From NCBI GenBank assembly GCA_017621655.1, contig JAGASS010000028.1:1-61664 (forward strand): 61,664 nucleotides of DNA, given 5' to 3'. The DNA comes from Clostridia bacterium (GTDB lineage Bacteria; Bacillota; Clostridia; Oscillospirales; CAG-272). A model generated the notes under the pieces. That model saw nothing but the letters and a program-made list of their open reading frames with translations. It ran no database searches and was not told where the DNA came from. Of the stretch, positions 6,742 through 16,353 are shown piece after piece. Each line of letters starts with the position of its first letter. Position 1 is the first letter of the stretch. A program made the position numbers and the translations under genes.

Positions 6742-7746
6742 TCAGAGAAGGGTTATTCCCGCTTCGTTACAAACGCGGATAGTTTCGTTATCCCATACCG
6801 AGGACTGAACCTCGCCTATGTGTGCCTTATGTAGGAAGAACATACACATTCTCGACTGACCGATACCGCCGCCTATCGTGTAGGGAAGCTCGCCATTGAG
6901 AAGCGCGCGGTGGAAGGGAAGCTCGGCTCTTTCCTCACAGCCCTTTATCTTAAGCTGACGCATCAGCGCTTCCTCGTCAACTCTTATACCCATAGAGGAA
7001 AGCTCAAGGGCGATGTCGAGAAGCTCGTAATAAACGATAATATCGCCGTTAAGCGACCAGTCGTCGTAGTCGGGTGCGCGTCCGTCATGCGGCTTGCCCG
7101 ACTTCAGAGCGCCGCCTATCTGCATAAGGAAGATAGCGCCGTGCTCCTTCGCCGCCTTGTATTCACGTTCCTTAGCGGTGAGGTTGGGATATTTATCCTC
7201 AAGCTCCTGCGAGGTCACGAAGGTGATCTTTTCGGGAAGAAGGCGTTTTGCGAACGCATAGTCGTCCGCTACGTGCTTTTCGGTGTGTCGAAGCGCCGCG
7301 TATATCTTTTTGACCGTCGATTTGAGAGTCTCGACGGTTCTTTCTTCCTTGGAAATGATTCTTTCCCAGTCCCACTGGTCAACGAATACCGAATGAATAT
7401 TGTCGGTATCCTCGTCGCGGCGGATGGCGTTCATATCTGTATAAAGCCCCTCGTCGCGGCCGAAGCCGTATTCTTTAAGCGCGTTACGCTTCCATTTTGC
7501 GAGAGAATGAACGATCTCTGCGTCGCTTTCTACACCCTTTATGTCAAATTTTACCGCGCGCTCAACGCCGTTCAGGTCGTCGTTAAGACCCGAGCTTGAC
7601 GTTACGAAAAGAGGTGCTGAAACTCTTATGAGGTCGAGCTGAATCGCGAGGTCGCGCTCGAAAAAGTCCTTCACCTTTTTTATCGCCATCTGTGTCTGAC
7701 GCGGATTGAGTATTGATTTGTAGCCCTTAGGAATATAAACGCTCAT
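6742..7746 (-). CDS. asnA: Aspartate-ammonia ligase (asparagine synthetase A)
   Basis: A 334-residue AsnA, the ammonia-dependent synthetase that makes asparagine from aspartate, NH3 and ATP through an aspartyl-AMP intermediate; its fold is that of class II aminoacyl-tRNA synthetases. Hallmarks include the N-terminal YIPKGYKSILNPRQTQ block, VDQWDWE, the SLNGDI segment and the C-terminal GGGIGQSRMCMFFL motif of the ATP site. I place the start at the ATG at 7746-7744, because GGAG lies 7 nt upstream; an in-frame TTG four codons earlier overlaps that site. It is first in an operon with the HAD phosphatase, behind the promoter at 7777-7805. Confidence 0.95.
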   Translation of the reverse strand: MSVYIPKGYKSILNPRQTQMAIKKVKDFFERDLAIQLDLIRVSAPLFVTSSSGLNDDLNGVERAVKFDIKGVESDAEIVHSLAKWKRNALKEYGFGRDEGLYTDMNAIRRDEDTDNIHSVFVDQWDWERIISKEERTVETLKSTVKKIYAALRHTEKHVADDYAFAKRLLPEKITFVTSQELEDKYPNLTAKEREYKAAKEHGAIFLMQIGGALKSGKPHDGRAPDYDDWSLNGDIIVYYELLDIALELSSMGIRVDEEALMRQLKIKGCEERAELPFHRALLNGELPYTIGGGIGQSRMCMFFLHKAHIGEVQSSVWDNETIRVCNEAGITLL

Positions 7747-7776
7747 AGTACGCTCCAATTTAATAAATCTTTTTAT

Positions 7777-7805
7777 ATTCTACTATATTAAAGCAAAAAT
7801 GTCCA
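7777..7805 (-). promoter_or_regulatory. Probable promoter of asnA
   Basis: On the minus strand: TGGACA (7805-7800), a 17-bp spacer and TAGAAT (7782-7777), about 30 nt before the asnA start. Confidence 0.6.
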
Positions 7806-7832
7806 TAGTTTTTTGAAAAAATGAAAATACTA

Positions 7833-7861
7833 TTGAAAAAATTGCAAAAAGGGTGTAAAAT
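7833..7861 (+). promoter_or_regulatory. Promoter of the lipid kinase gene
   Basis: TTGAAA (7833-7838), a 17-bp spacer and TAAAAT (7856-7861), divergent from the asnA promoter. Confidence 0.65.
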
Positions 7862-7893
7862 GGTAGCAACGAAATATTTGCGAGGACAGTAAA

Positions 7894-8784
7894 ATGTCGA
7901 AAAAAGCGATAATAATTGTAAATCCCGTTGCGGGAAAAATGAATATACGGAAGGACCTTCCGAATATGCTCGTAACGCTGAAGGCGCAGGATTACGAAAC
8001 GAAGGTCTATACTACGAAGGCGCGCGGAGACGCGTCGAAGGTCGCCGAGAAATTCGGACGCACAAGAGATCTCGTAGTTTGCTGCGGCGGCGACGGAACG
8101 CTAAACGAGGTCATAAGCGGTCTGCTTAAGATCGATGAAAAGCCGCTTCTTCTCTATTATCCCTGCGGAAGCACTAACGATTTTGCGGCTACCCTCGGTC
8201 TTTCAAGAGATCCTGTTGAGGCGGCAGCCGATATTGAAAACCGCGAGGTCATGGAGCTTGATATCGGAATGTTCAATAACGAGCTTAACTTCTCGTATAT
8301 CGCATCCTTCGGTCTGTTCGTCAAGGCGTCTTATTCCGCTTCTCAGAAGGTCAAGAATATTCTCGGTCACTTTGCTTACATCCTTGAGGGTGCAAAGGAG
8401 CTTCCGAATATCGGAAAGTCGTACCGCACGAAGATCGTTTACGACGGCGGCGTTATCAAGGGCGATTACGCGCTTGTCGGTGTTACAAATTCTACCTCCG
8501 CAGGCGGCGTTCTTAAGCTTTCGAAGGATGACGTTAGCTTGAGCGACGGACTTTTTGAGGTGCTTCTCATAAAGGGCATCAAGTGCCCGAAGGACCTTGC
8601 CGAGACCGCAAAGCTTCTTCTTGCGAAGAAGACAGACGGAGATAGGGTAACGCTTATTCATACGTCCAAGGTCCATATCGAGTGTAAGGATAATCCCGAA
8701 TGGTGTACAGACGGCGAATTTGCTGGTAGATATACCTCGGTTGACGCAGAGTGCCTGCACGGCGCGGTAAGAATACTGATCTGA
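7894..8784 (+). CDS. Diacylglycerol/lipid kinase family protein
   Basis: A 296-residue member of the DagK/YegS/DgkB family. Residues 65-69 form the GGDGT nucleotide-binding signature, inside CGGDGTLNEVISG. The second conserved block, CGSTNDFA, is at about 91-98, preceded by YYP. The C-terminal half is the expected beta-sandwich domain. In Firmicutes, DgkB returns diacylglycerol released during lipoteichoic acid synthesis to phosphatidic acid at the inner membrane face. A link to the LtaS-like enzyme at 57300-59369 is possible, but the sphingosine-kinase-like family has several substrates. It has its own promoter and is followed 43 bp later by the yihY-type gene. Confidence 0.88.
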   Translation: MSKKAIIIVNPVAGKMNIRKDLPNMLVTLKAQDYETKVYTTKARGDASKVAEKFGRTRDLVVCCGGDGTLNEVISGLLKIDEKPLLLYYPCGSTNDFAATLGLSRDPVEAAADIENREVMELDIGMFNNELNFSYIASFGLFVKASYSASQKVKNILGHFAYILEGAKELPNIGKSYRTKIVYDGGVIKGDYALVGVTNSTSAGGVLKLSKDDVSLSDGLFEVLLIKGIKCPKDLAETAKLLLAKKTDGDRVTLIHTSKVHIECKDNPEWCTDGEFAGRYTSVDAECLHGAVRILI

Positions 8785-8827
8785 TTTTTTGCATATACTT
8801 CTTTCATAAAACCGAAACGGAGTATAT

Positions 8828-9655
8828 ATGTCAAGGGCAGAAAAGGTTATCCGAGCGTTAGTTTTGATAATAAAACGGATAAACAAGTGGCTTGAGGAGC
8901 ACCGTATTCGGGTGTACGCTTCTCAGGCCGCTTTTTTTATAATTATATCGGCTGTGCCGATGCTGATATTCGTTCTTTCGTTTCTCGGATATTTCATGCC
9001 GCGCGGCGAGGAAGTGTATTCGCATATCGTTAGGATTTTTCCGAAGGGGCTTGAGATTTACGCGATGCGAATTCTATCCGAAATAAACGAAAAATCCAAT
9101 ATACCGCTTCTTTCAGTCAGTGCAGGTACGCTTCTGTGGTCGGCATCAAGCGGCATACGCGGAATCGGTGCGGGAATAAGGAACGTATACGGTGGGGAGA
9201 AGGACAAAAGCTACGTTTTTTATATTTTCAAAAGCATCGTTATAACGCTTCTTTATATCTGCTCGGTGATACTCGCACTTATAGTTTGGGTGTTCGGAGA
9301 TATGATATTTCAGGCGGTGCCGAATTGGCGGCATATAGGCGCTTTGAAGGTACTCAACAGCGCAGCGCTTTTTTTGCTTCTCAGCGCGGTTTTTATGCTT
9401 ACCTACCGCGTTTTCGGAAACGGAAGGAGCAGGGGAATAAAGGAGGCGCCGGGCGCGTTTTTGAGCGCGGCGGCGTGGTTTGTCTTCTCGGCGATATTCG
9501 AGTATTACGTCGAGCATTTCGGGCGGTATTCTTACGTTTACGGTAGCTTGGCGTCGATAATCGTCGTTATGCTGTGGCTATATTTCTGTATGGAGATATT
9601 GCTTATCGGCGCAGGGATAAATATTCTTTTGAGCAGAAGAAAGCGAGTAGAATGA
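8828..9655 (+). CDS. YihY/virulence factor BrkB family membrane protein
   Basis: A 275-residue integral membrane protein of the YihY family (once misnamed ribonuclease BN). About six transmembrane helices are visible, starting with the AAFFIIISAVPMLIFVLSFL segment (about 34-53). The family signature regions, SASSGIRGIGAGIRNVYG and the C-terminal YGSLASIIVVMLWLYFCM stretch, are present. The molecular function is unknown; flippase or transporter roles have been proposed. The ATG follows GGAG. It shares orientation with the lipid kinase, probably as a two-gene unit, and ends at the terminator at 9665-9690. Confidence 0.88.
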   Translation: MSRAEKVIRALVLIIKRINKWLEEHRIRVYASQAAFFIIISAVPMLIFVLSFLGYFMPRGEEVYSHIVRIFPKGLEIYAMRILSEINEKSNIPLLSVSAGTLLWSASSGIRGIGAGIRNVYGGEKDKSYVFYIFKSIVITLLYICSVILALIVWVFGDMIFQAVPNWRHIGALKVLNSAALFLLLSAVFMLTYRVFGNGRSRGIKEAPGAFLSAAAWFVFSAIFEYYVEHFGRYSYVYGSLASIIVVMLWLYFCMEILLIGAGINILLSRRKRVE

Positions 9656-9664
9656 ACGTTGTTC

Positions 9665-9690
9665 AGCCCCCCATAAAAGGGGGCTTTTTT
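9665..9690 (+). terminator. Terminator after the yihY-type gene
   Basis: AGCCCCC-CATAAAA-GGGGGCTTTTTT immediately downstream of the stop codon. Confidence 0.9.
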
Positions 9691-9704
9691 GATTCTCAAT
9701 TTCC

Positions 9705-9733
9705 TTGACATTTTCACTCAAATATAGTATAAT
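9705..9733 (+). promoter_or_regulatory. Consensus sigma-A promoter of the ymdB-lon block
   Basis: TTGACA (9705-9710), a 17-bp spacer and TATAAT (9728-9733): a perfect consensus. Start expected at about 9740. Confidence 0.88.
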
Positions 9734-9771
9734 AATCATAATTATACAATACAATGGGGGAAATTTGCCCT

Positions 9772-10566
9772 TTGAACGCAAATACGGTAAAAATTCTGGC
9801 TCTCGGCGACATAACGGGCGTGTCTGCCTGCGAAAAGGTCTGCCGATGCCTGAACAAGATAAAAAGTGAATACGGAATAGATTTTACAGTCGCAAACGGC
9901 GAAAATGCCGCGTCGCATAACGGTCTTGACCGTTCGACTGCCGAGCTGCTTCTCGGCGGCGGAATCGACGTGCTCACCTCGGGAAATCACATTTTCCAGA
10001 AGCGCGAAATGCTGACCTATATTGACGAGAATCCCTATATAATCCGCCCCGCGAATTATCCGTCCGGCACACCCGGAAAGGGAAGCTTCATATTTGAGAG
10101 CTTCGGGCTTCGTATTCTCGTTATGAACGTGCTTGGCACGACCTATATTGAGCCACTTTCGTGTCCCTTTGAGGCGGTCGAAAAAATGCTCTGCGAAAAT
10201 GACGGTCAGTACGATATTTCGATCCTCGACGTTCACGCCGAAGCAACCTCGGAAAAGCTTGCGCTCGCAAATTATTTCGACGGCAAGATCGACATAATAT
10301 ACGGCACGCATACACACGTTCAGACCTCGGACACTCGCTTCTTCCCAAAGGGAACGGCGTACCTTACCGACCTCGGAATGTGCGGACCTATAGATTCGAT
10401 ACTCGGCGTTGACGTATCAAAGGTAATCGAGAAGTTCCGCACTCATCTTCCTGTGCGCTTCGAAACGCCCGAGGGTGAATGTGAAATGAACGGCGCGGTG
10501 TTCACTTATGACCGCAAGCTTAGAAAATGCACGGGCATCGAGCTTGTGAGACGAAATATAGGATAA
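9772..10566 (+). CDS. ymdB: YmdB family metallophosphoesterase
   Basis: A 265-residue TIGR00282/YmdB-type calcineurin-like phosphodiesterase. Metal-ligand motifs are visible: LALGDITG near the N-terminus (Asp), ANGENAA (Asn/Glu), SGNHIFQK (about 70-77), DVHAEATSEK and the GTHTHVQTSD segment near the C-terminus. Family members cleave cyclic nucleotides and, in Bacillus, affect biofilm and late adaptive gene expression. Two starts are possible: an ATG at 9754, only about 14 nt from the predicted transcript start and without a ribosome site, or the TTG at 9772 with GGGGGA about 10 nt upstream. I prefer the TTG. It is first in a plus-strand block with lon. Confidence 0.87.
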   Translation: MNANTVKILALGDITGVSACEKVCRCLNKIKSEYGIDFTVANGENAASHNGLDRSTAELLLGGGIDVLTSGNHIFQKREMLTYIDENPYIIRPANYPSGTPGKGSFIFESFGLRILVMNVLGTTYIEPLSCPFEAVEKMLCENDGQYDISILDVHAEATSEKLALANYFDGKIDIIYGTHTHVQTSDTRFFPKGTAYLTDLGMCGPIDSILGVDVSKVIEKFRTHLPVRFETPEGECEMNGAVFTYDRKLRKCTGIELVRRNIG

Positions 10567-10593
10567 CTTACAAACGGCAAAAAGGAAAAAACA

Positions 10594-12930
10594 ATGCAGA
10601 AATATATAGAAAAAGTGGAGGCGGTACGCCTTCCGGTAGTAGTTTTAAGAGGAATAATACCGTTTCCGTCGGTACCGATGAGCTTTGAGCTTACCGACGA
10701 AAAGGCGGCGAACACCTGCGAGGAAGCGGAAAACGGAGACGGACTTATATTTATCGTTTCGCAGAACGATCTGCGCGAAGAGGAGCCGACGGCGGAGACT
10801 CTTTTCAGAGTAGGATGTGCGGCGAAGATAAAGCAGACGGTGCGTCTGCCCGAGGGCTCGCTCAAGGTCTTTGCAACGGCATATTGCCGCGCGAGCGTTG
10901 AAGAATACTATTTTGAAAGCAGACGTCTTTATGCAGACCTGCTTTGCAAAATGATAACCGCCGATAACGACGGCGGAATCAAGGGCGAAGCGCTCATTAT
11001 GGAAATGAGAGACGCATTTGAAAAGCTCGCGTCGTTCCTTCCGAAGCTTGCGCCCGAGATGGTAGCGGCACTAAAGTCGATAACCAATCCCGGTATGCTT
11101 GCAGACTTTATCGCCTGCAACGTGCTTCTCAACTTCAAGGATAAGCAGGCGGTGCTCGAGGAGTATAATCCGATAAAGAGAGCAGAGCTTGTTTGCGTCC
11201 TCATGGAAAGAGAGAGCAAGGTTCTCAGCACCGAGATGAAGATACATAAGCGCGTCCGTGAGCGTCTCGACCGCAACCAGCGCGACTATTATCTCAAGGA
11301 GCAGATGAAGGTCATTAAGGAAGAGCTCGGAGAGGGCGACGAGGAGGACGACGAGGAGATCGTCGAGTATAACAACCTTATCGCCGAAGCAGATCTGCCG
11401 AAAGAGGTACGCGAGAAGCTGACGAAGGAAGTAAAGAAGCTCGCAAAGATGCCTTATACCTCGGCAGAAAGCTCGGTAATGAGAAATTATCTCGATCTTT
11501 GCCTTGAGCTTCCCTGGGGTAAAAAGAGCAAGGACCGTATCGACGTTGAGGCGGCAAGAAAGATTCTCGACGACGATCATAACGGACTTACAAAGGTAAA
11601 AGAAAGAATACTCGAGTTCATTGCCGTTAAGCAGATGACGCCCGAGCTTAAGAATCAGATACTGTGCCTTGTCGGACCTCCCGGAACGGGTAAGACCTCG
11701 ATCTGCGCGTCTATCGCAAGAGCAATGAAGCGCGAATACGTAAGAGTTTCCCTCGGCGGCGTGCGCGACGAAGCGGATATAAGAGGACACAGAAAGACTT
11801 ACGTTGCGGCTATGCCGGGACGAATCGTCACCGCGATAAATCAGGCGCAGACGCTCAACCCCGTAATTCTTCTCGACGAGATAGATAAGCTGACAAGAGA
11901 CAGCCACGGCGACCCGTCGTCGGCGCTTCTCGAGGTGCTTGACAGCGAGCAGAATAAGGCGTTCCGCGACCATTTTGTTGAGCTTCCTATCGACCTTTCC
12001 GACTGTCTGTTCATAGCGACCGCGAACGATATTGATAATATTCCGCGTCCGCTTCTTGACAGAATGGAGGTCATCGAGCTTAAGATATATACGCGTCATG
12101 AAAAGCTTGCTATCGCAAAGGATCACCTTATCCCGAAGCAGATGAAGCGCCACGGTCTTAATAAGCGTATGCTTAAGATAAGCGACGGCGCGGTGTTTGA
12201 GCTTATCGACTTCTATACAAGAGAAGCAGGCGTGCGTAACCTTGAAAGAGAGCTTGCGTCTCTTTGCCGTAAGGTCGCAAAGAAGATGGTCGAGACCGAG
12301 GTCAAGTCGGTCAAGATAACCGAGAAGAATCTCAAGGACTATCTCGGACAGCGAAAGATAACACCCGATAAGGTTTACGAAAACGACGAGGTCGGAGTAG
12401 TAAACGGTCTAGCATATACGGAGGTCGGCGGAGACCTTCTCCGCGTCGAAGCGGCGGCAATGCCGGGTAACGGCAAGATCGAGCTTACCGGCTCGCTCGG
12501 TGACGTTATGAAGGAATCGGCAAAGGCGGCTATAACCTATATCCGTTCGCATTCCTCCGAGCTTGGAGTCGATTCCGACTTCTATAAGACAAAGGATATA
12601 CATATTCACGTTCCCGAGGGCGCGATCCCGAAGGACGGTCCCTCTGCGGGCGTAACTATCGTTACAGCTCTCGCTTCGGAGCTTTCGGGCAGACCTGTTC
12701 GACGCGATCTTGCTATGACGGGTGAGGTCACGCTTCGCGGACGCGTGCTCGCTATCGGCGGTCTTAAGGAAAAGACAATGGCGGCGTACAAGGCGGGCGT
12801 AAAGACGGTATGTATTCCGAAGGAAAACGAAAAGGATCTAAACGATATTGATCCTCTCGTTAAAGAATCGCTCGAATTTATCCCCTGCTCAAGCGTTGAC
12901 CAGGTGTTAAACGCGGCAATAATCAGATAA
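10594..12930 (+). CDS. lon: Endopeptidase La (Lon protease)
   Basis: A 778-residue ATP-dependent serine protease that removes misfolded and regulatory proteins. It has all Lon parts: an N-terminal substrate-binding domain (about 10-200, starting [13 protein letters not shown]), a helical region, an AAA+ module with Walker [10 protein letters not shown] (about 359-367) and Walker B ILLDEIDK (about 425-432), and a C-terminal protease domain with the catalytic Ser in KDGPSAGVT (about 682) and Lys in [10 protein letters not shown] (about 725). It matches bacterial LonA length with no membrane anchor. An acidic GDEEDDEEI loop lies at about 248-256. The AAGGAAAA ribosome site precedes ATG 10594. 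engB follows 12 bp later, as in many Firmicutes. Confidence 0.97.
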   Translation: MQKYIEKVEAVRLPVVVLRGIIPFPSVPMSFELTDEKAANTCEEAENGDGLIFIVSQNDLREEEPTAETLFRVGCAAKIKQTVRLPEGSLKVFATAYCRASVEEYYFESRRLYADLLCKMITADNDGGIKGEALIMEMRDAFEKLASFLPKLAPEMVAALKSITNPGMLADFIACNVLLNFKDKQAVLEEYNPIKRAELVCVLMERESKVLSTEMKIHKRVRERLDRNQRDYYLKEQMKVIKEELGEGDEEDDEEIVEYNNLIAEADLPKEVREKLTKEVKKLAKMPYTSAESSVMRNYLDLCLELPWGKKSKDRIDVEAARKILDDDHNGLTKVKERILEFIAVKQMTPELKNQILCLVGPPGTGKTSICASIARAMKREYVRVSLGGVRDEADIRGHRKTYVAAMPGRIVTAINQAQTLNPVILLDEIDKLTRDSHGDPSSALLEVLDSEQNKAFRDHFVELPIDLSDCLFIATANDIDNIPRPLLDRMEVIELKIYTRHEKLAIAKDHLIPKQMKRHGLNKRMLKISDGAVFELIDFYTREAGVRNLERELASLCRKVAKKMVETEVKSVKITEKNLKDYLGQRKITPDKVYENDEVGVVNGLAYTEVGGDLLRVEAAAMPGNGKIELTGSLGDVMKESAKAAITYIRSHSSELGVDSDFYKTKDIHIHVPEGAIPKDGPSAGVTIVTALASELSGRPVRRDLAMTGEVTLRGRVLAIGGLKEKTMAAYKAGVKTVCIPKENEKDLNDIDPLVKESLEFIPCSSVDQVLNAAIIR

Positions 12931-12942
12931 ACGGTGAAATAA

Positions 12943-13518
12943 GTGAAAATAAACGTACAGAATTCCTCGCTCGGTCTGACGGCGGGCCTGGTCTCGCAGT
13001 TTCCGAATGATAACAGACCGCAGATAGTTTTTTCGGGACGCTCGAACGTCGGAAAAAGCTCGCTTATAAATACGCTTTTGGGTAGAAAAAATCTCGCGAG
13101 AGTCAGCTCCGCGCCCGGCAAGACGATAACGGTAAACTTCTACGATATTGATAAGAAGATATGGTTTGTCGATATTCCCGGCTACGGCTACGCGAAAAGA
13201 GACTTCAAGGACAAGAAAAGATGGTCTGCGCTGACCGATAATTTTCTTACAAGTCCGGTTCAAAAGCGTCTTATACTTCAGCTTATAGATATGAAGGTAG
13301 GACCTACCGAGGACGATTATATGATGCTCGATTGGCTCGACGAGAGCGAAACACCGTACGTCATCGTCGCAACTAAATGCGATAAACTCAATAAGACGGA
13401 TTTCAATGCGAATAAGGAGGAGCTTAGTAAGCTCGGTCCCGTCATTCCGTTTTCCTCGCTGAAGGGGATCGGAAAAGACGAGCTTTGGAAGACGCTTTAC
13501 GAATTTTTGGAGAACTGA
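12943..13518 (+). CDS. engB: Ribosome biogenesis GTPase EngB/YsxC
   Basis: A 191-residue TRAFAC GTPase required for 50S subunit maturation. G-motifs are visible: G1 GRSNVGKSS (32-40), G3 DIPGYGYA (about 77-84), G4 TKCDK (about 143-147) and G5 PFSSLKG. The start is GTG at 12943, 12 bp after lon; the lon-engB neighbourhood is conserved in Firmicutes and supports the call. Length is typical. It is cytosolic and probably translated from the lon transcript. Confidence 0.95.
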   Translation: MKINVQNSSLGLTAGLVSQFPNDNRPQIVFSGRSNVGKSSLINTLLGRKNLARVSSAPGKTITVNFYDIDKKIWFVDIPGYGYAKRDFKDKKRWSALTDNFLTSPVQKRLILQLIDMKVGPTEDDYMMLDWLDESETPYVIVATKCDKLNKTDFNANKEELSKLGPVIPFSSLKGIGKDELWKTLYEFLEN

Positions 13519-13521
13519 TAA

Positions 13522-14220
13522 ATGATCTTTAGATATCTTCAGAACGGACTGACAAAGGATGAACTTATACTGATCCTGCTCACCTTTCCTGTAGTCCTCA
13601 TATCGCTTGTTATTCACGAGCTTGCTCACGGATGGGTGGCAAAAAAGCTCGGTGATCCGACGGCAAAATACATGGGCAGATTGACGCTCAATCCGCTGTC
13701 TCACCTCGATCCGATAGGAACGGTATCAATGCTCCTTTTCGGAATTGGCTGGGCAAAGCCCGTGCCGATAGATCCGAGATATTTCAAAAAACCGAAAAAG
13801 GGAATGGCGCTTGTGGGCTTGGCGGGACCCGTGTCCAATCTTATAATCGCCTTTACTGCCTCACTTTTGCGTAGGGTAACGGTTGCAATATATGCTTATG
13901 CGCTTCCGCAGTCAGCTATAAATCCGACGTCGCTTAGGGCGTTTACGATAATTTATTCCTTCTTCTATATTTTCGAGATATTAAACATCTCACTCGCGGT
14001 GTTTAATCTCATTCCCGTTCCGCCGTTTGACGGCTCACGCGTGTTCTACTTCCTGCTTCCCGATAAGTACTATTTCGGCGTTATGCGTTATGAGAGATAT
14101 ATAATGATGATAACGCTCGTTGTTCTGTTTACGGGTCTACTGGATGTTCCGCTTGCGTATGCAAGGGGCGGAATATCGTACTTGTTTGATTTTATAATTG
14201 GATTGGTTCCCGGTTTATGA
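13522..14220 (+). CDS. Site-2 protease family (M50) membrane metalloprotease
   Basis: A 232-residue intramembrane zinc protease. The HExxH motif is HELAH (32-36) in the first hydrophobic segment. The third ligand lies in the NPLSHLDPIGT/NLIPVPPFDGSR regions, the latter (about 169-180) being the M50 NPDG-type motif. About five transmembrane segments can be seen. This short form without a PDZ domain is the YwhC-like group, whose substrates are unknown. The start is 3 bp after engB and the 3' end overlaps scpA by 4 bp. In many Clostridia this gene lies directly before scpA, so co-transcription is likely. Confidence 0.9.
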   Translation: MIFRYLQNGLTKDELILILLTFPVVLISLVIHELAHGWVAKKLGDPTAKYMGRLTLNPLSHLDPIGTVSMLLFGIGWAKPVPIDPRYFKKPKKGMALVGLAGPVSNLIIAFTASLLRRVTVAIYAYALPQSAINPTSLRAFTIIYSFFYIFEILNISLAVFNLIPVPPFDGSRVFYFLLPDKYYFGVMRYERYIMMITLVVLFTGLLDVPLAYARGGISYLFDFIIGLVPGL

Positions 14221-14999
14221 GTAACGAATTAAGCTTTCATCTTGAGATATACGACGGTCCTCTTGACCTCCTTCTCGGGTTGATAACGAAAAACAAGGTC
14301 GATATTTACGACATACCGATCGCCATGATACTCGATCAGTATCTTGAATATCTCGATATGATGCGCGAGATGGATATGGAGATCGCAGGCGAATTTATCG
14401 TTATGGCGGCAGACCTTATGCTTATCAAGAGCCGAATGCTGCTTCCGAAGCCGCAGATAGAGGGAGTAGAGGAGGAAGACCCACGTGCCGTCCTTGCACG
14501 CGCCCTTATTGAATATAAGAGAGCAAAGGAAGCGTCAGTGTATCTTCACGATCAGTATTCTATATACGCAGGAAGAATTGCAAAGGAGCCGGAGGTGCTT
14601 GATACTCGCTCCGATCTTCCCGAGCATATTGATATTGACCTATTAAGCCGCGCAATGCAACGTGCGCTGATAAAGAACAGCCGTCTGCCTGAGCTGGCAA
14701 GAGAATCGGAAAAGGCAATACGACGGCTTCTTGCGGCAAAGGTCGTTCCCGTTTCTGCGAAGATAATTACAGTCATGAAGTATCTGCGTCAGAACGGAAG
14801 AAGTAATTTTGAGGATATTTTGCTGACCGCTAAATCGCGAAGCGAGCTTATAGCGATCTTCTCGGCAACACTTGAGCTTCTCAAGGTGCAGAGAGTTATT
14901 ATGGAAAACGAGGACGATACGGTGTATCTGACACTGAGTCTGACTCATTTAAGAGAGGTAATGTATAATGGACAAGAGGGAGCTTATACCGATAATTGA
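14217..14999 (+). CDS. scpA: Segregation and condensation protein A
   Basis: A 260-residue kleisin of the bacterial SMC-ScpAB condensin. The N-terminal block EIYDGPLDLLLGLITKNKVD (about 8-27) is the diagnostic ScpA signature that contacts the Smc neck. A linker follows that binds ScpB, and the C-terminal winged-helix (about 185-250) binds the Smc ATPase head. It organises and separates nascent chromosomes. The start ATG overlaps the M50 stop (ATGA) and the 3' end overlaps scpB by 32 bp, so translation is coupled. Confidence 0.95.
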   Translation: MSNELSFHLEIYDGPLDLLLGLITKNKVDIYDIPIAMILDQYLEYLDMMREMDMEIAGEFIVMAADLMLIKSRMLLPKPQIEGVEEEDPRAVLARALIEYKRAKEASVYLHDQYSIYAGRIAKEPEVLDTRSDLPEHIDIDLLSRAMQRALIKNSRLPELARESEKAIRRLLAAKVVPVSAKIITVMKYLRQNGRSNFEDILLTAKSRSELIAIFSATLELLKVQRVIMENEDDTVYLTLSLTHLREVMYNGQEGAYTDN

Positions 15000-15546
15000 A
15001 GCGATACTGTTCGCGGCAGGTTTCCCTGTAAAATACGAAAAAATAGCAGAAACGCTTGAAATAACGGTGGACGAGCTTAAGGATATACTCGAAAGCGACG
15101 CGTTTGCTTACGAGGATAGAGGCATACGACTCGTCTGCTTCTCCGACTCCTGCCAGCTCTGCACGAACGAGCTTTACGAAAGTATGGTAAAGACTGCGCT
15201 CGGTATGCGTCACGGCGGCGCGCTTTCCAATTCTTCAATGGAAACGCTCGCGATAATCGCGTATAATCAGCCCGTTACGAAATCGTTTATCGAGCAGGTA
15301 AGAGGCGTTGACAGTACATATGCGGTCACGACGCTCTGCGAAAAGCAGCTTGTTGAGGTCGTAGGACGACTCGACGTTCCGGGTAAGCCGAATCTTTATG
15401 CAACGACAGAGACCTTCCTTCGTTGCTTCGGACTTTCCTCCCTTGACGAGCTTCCCAAGACCGAGGTGCTTGAAAGCACGTCGGAGGGCGAAGCGGAAGA
15501 GAAAATGGAGAACACCGAGAACACGGAAAACACGGTCAACGCTTGA
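14968..15546 (+). CDS. scpB: Segregation and condensation protein B
   Basis: A 192-residue ScpB that dimerises and wraps the ScpA linker in the Smc complex. It shows two winged-helix domains: the first at about 5-80 with IIEAILFAAGFPV, the second containing LSNSSMETLAIIAYNQPVTK, the most conserved ScpB segment, and IEQVRGVDS. The C-terminal ~20 residues are an acidic Glu/Asn tail (GEAEEKMENTEN), variable in the family. It starts within scpA, as in nearly all Firmicutes. Confidence 0.95.
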   Translation: MDKRELIPIIEAILFAAGFPVKYEKIAETLEITVDELKDILESDAFAYEDRGIRLVCFSDSCQLCTNELYESMVKTALGMRHGGALSNSSMETLAIIAYNQPVTKSFIEQVRGVDSTYAVTTLCEKQLVEVVGRLDVPGKPNLYATTETFLRCFGLSSLDELPKTEVLESTSEGEAEEKMENTENTENTVNA

Positions 15547-15574
15547 TTTGTAAGTAAACGAAAGGGGTGAAGCG

Positions 15575-16351
15575 ATGACGATAATCTTAATACTGCTCGG
15601 CATTGCTTTGCTCGTTACGCTTGCGGTGCTGTTCGGACCGATGATACTTCTGTATATATTCGGCGGTCTATTTGCGCTCGCCGCGCTTATTCTGATGACG
15701 CCGATAAGGGTCGATATAAAGCTCAAGGACGAGCTTAGCGTCATACTCAGAATTTGGTTCGTCAGAATAAAGCTGATGCCGAAAAAGGAAAGGCCGACGA
15801 AGCTTTCGGATTTCAGAATAGCCCGATTCCGAAAGCGGCGGCTTAAAGAGCAGAAAAAATATATCCTTTCTAAAAATAAGAAAAAAAGCGGACATATAAC
15901 CGACAAGCCGAAGAAGGAAAAACCGCAGTACGGCATGAAGGAAAACGCAAGATACACCCTGGATCTTATTCGTCTTGCCGTTCTTAAGGCGATCAAGAAG
16001 TTCGGAAAGCATTTGAGGATCAGCTTGTATCATTTGCGTGTATACGTCGGTGGAGATGAGCCGGATAAAACGGCATTGACGTACGGATACGTTTGTCAGG
16101 GAGTATCTTACTTAACTGAAATATTTGATAAGCACCTGAATATGAAGTATCCGGGCAGAGTCAAAAATCGAGTGTACGTCGGCGCGGATTTTCTCTCGCA
16201 GAAGACGAGGATCGAAGCGCACGTCGCGCTCAAAATAAGAATGTGGCAAATAGCGTCAGTAGGTCTGACGGGATTTACGGGATACCTTAAAGTCCCGAAG
16301 CGTAAAACAAAATCAGAAAATAATCCTGCAAAAGCAGGTACGGAGGTATAA
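15575..16351 (+). CDS. DUF2953 membrane-anchored protein
   Basis: A 258-residue protein of the DUF2953 family. Two adjacent N-terminal hydrophobic segments (residues about 2-45) anchor it. A basic stretch with several KKK/RKRR clusters follows (about 68-115), then the conserved C-terminal region with HLRVYVGGDEPDKTALTYGY, which is the DUF2953 signature. In Clostridia and Bacilli this family sits directly before the sporulation gene gerW/ytfJ, as here (2 bp gap), so a role in sporulation is likely; the biochemical function is unknown. Confidence 0.87.
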   Translation: MTIILILLGIALLVTLAVLFGPMILLYIFGGLFALAALILMTPIRVDIKLKDELSVILRIWFVRIKLMPKKERPTKLSDFRIARFRKRRLKEQKKYILSKNKKKSGHITDKPKKEKPQYGMKENARYTLDLIRLAVLKAIKKFGKHLRISLYHLRVYVGGDEPDKTALTYGYVCQGVSYLTEIFDKHLNMKYPGRVKNRVYVGADFLSQKTRIEAHVALKIRMWQIASVGLTGFTGYLKVPKRKTKSENNPAKAGTEV

Positions 16352-16353
16352 AA

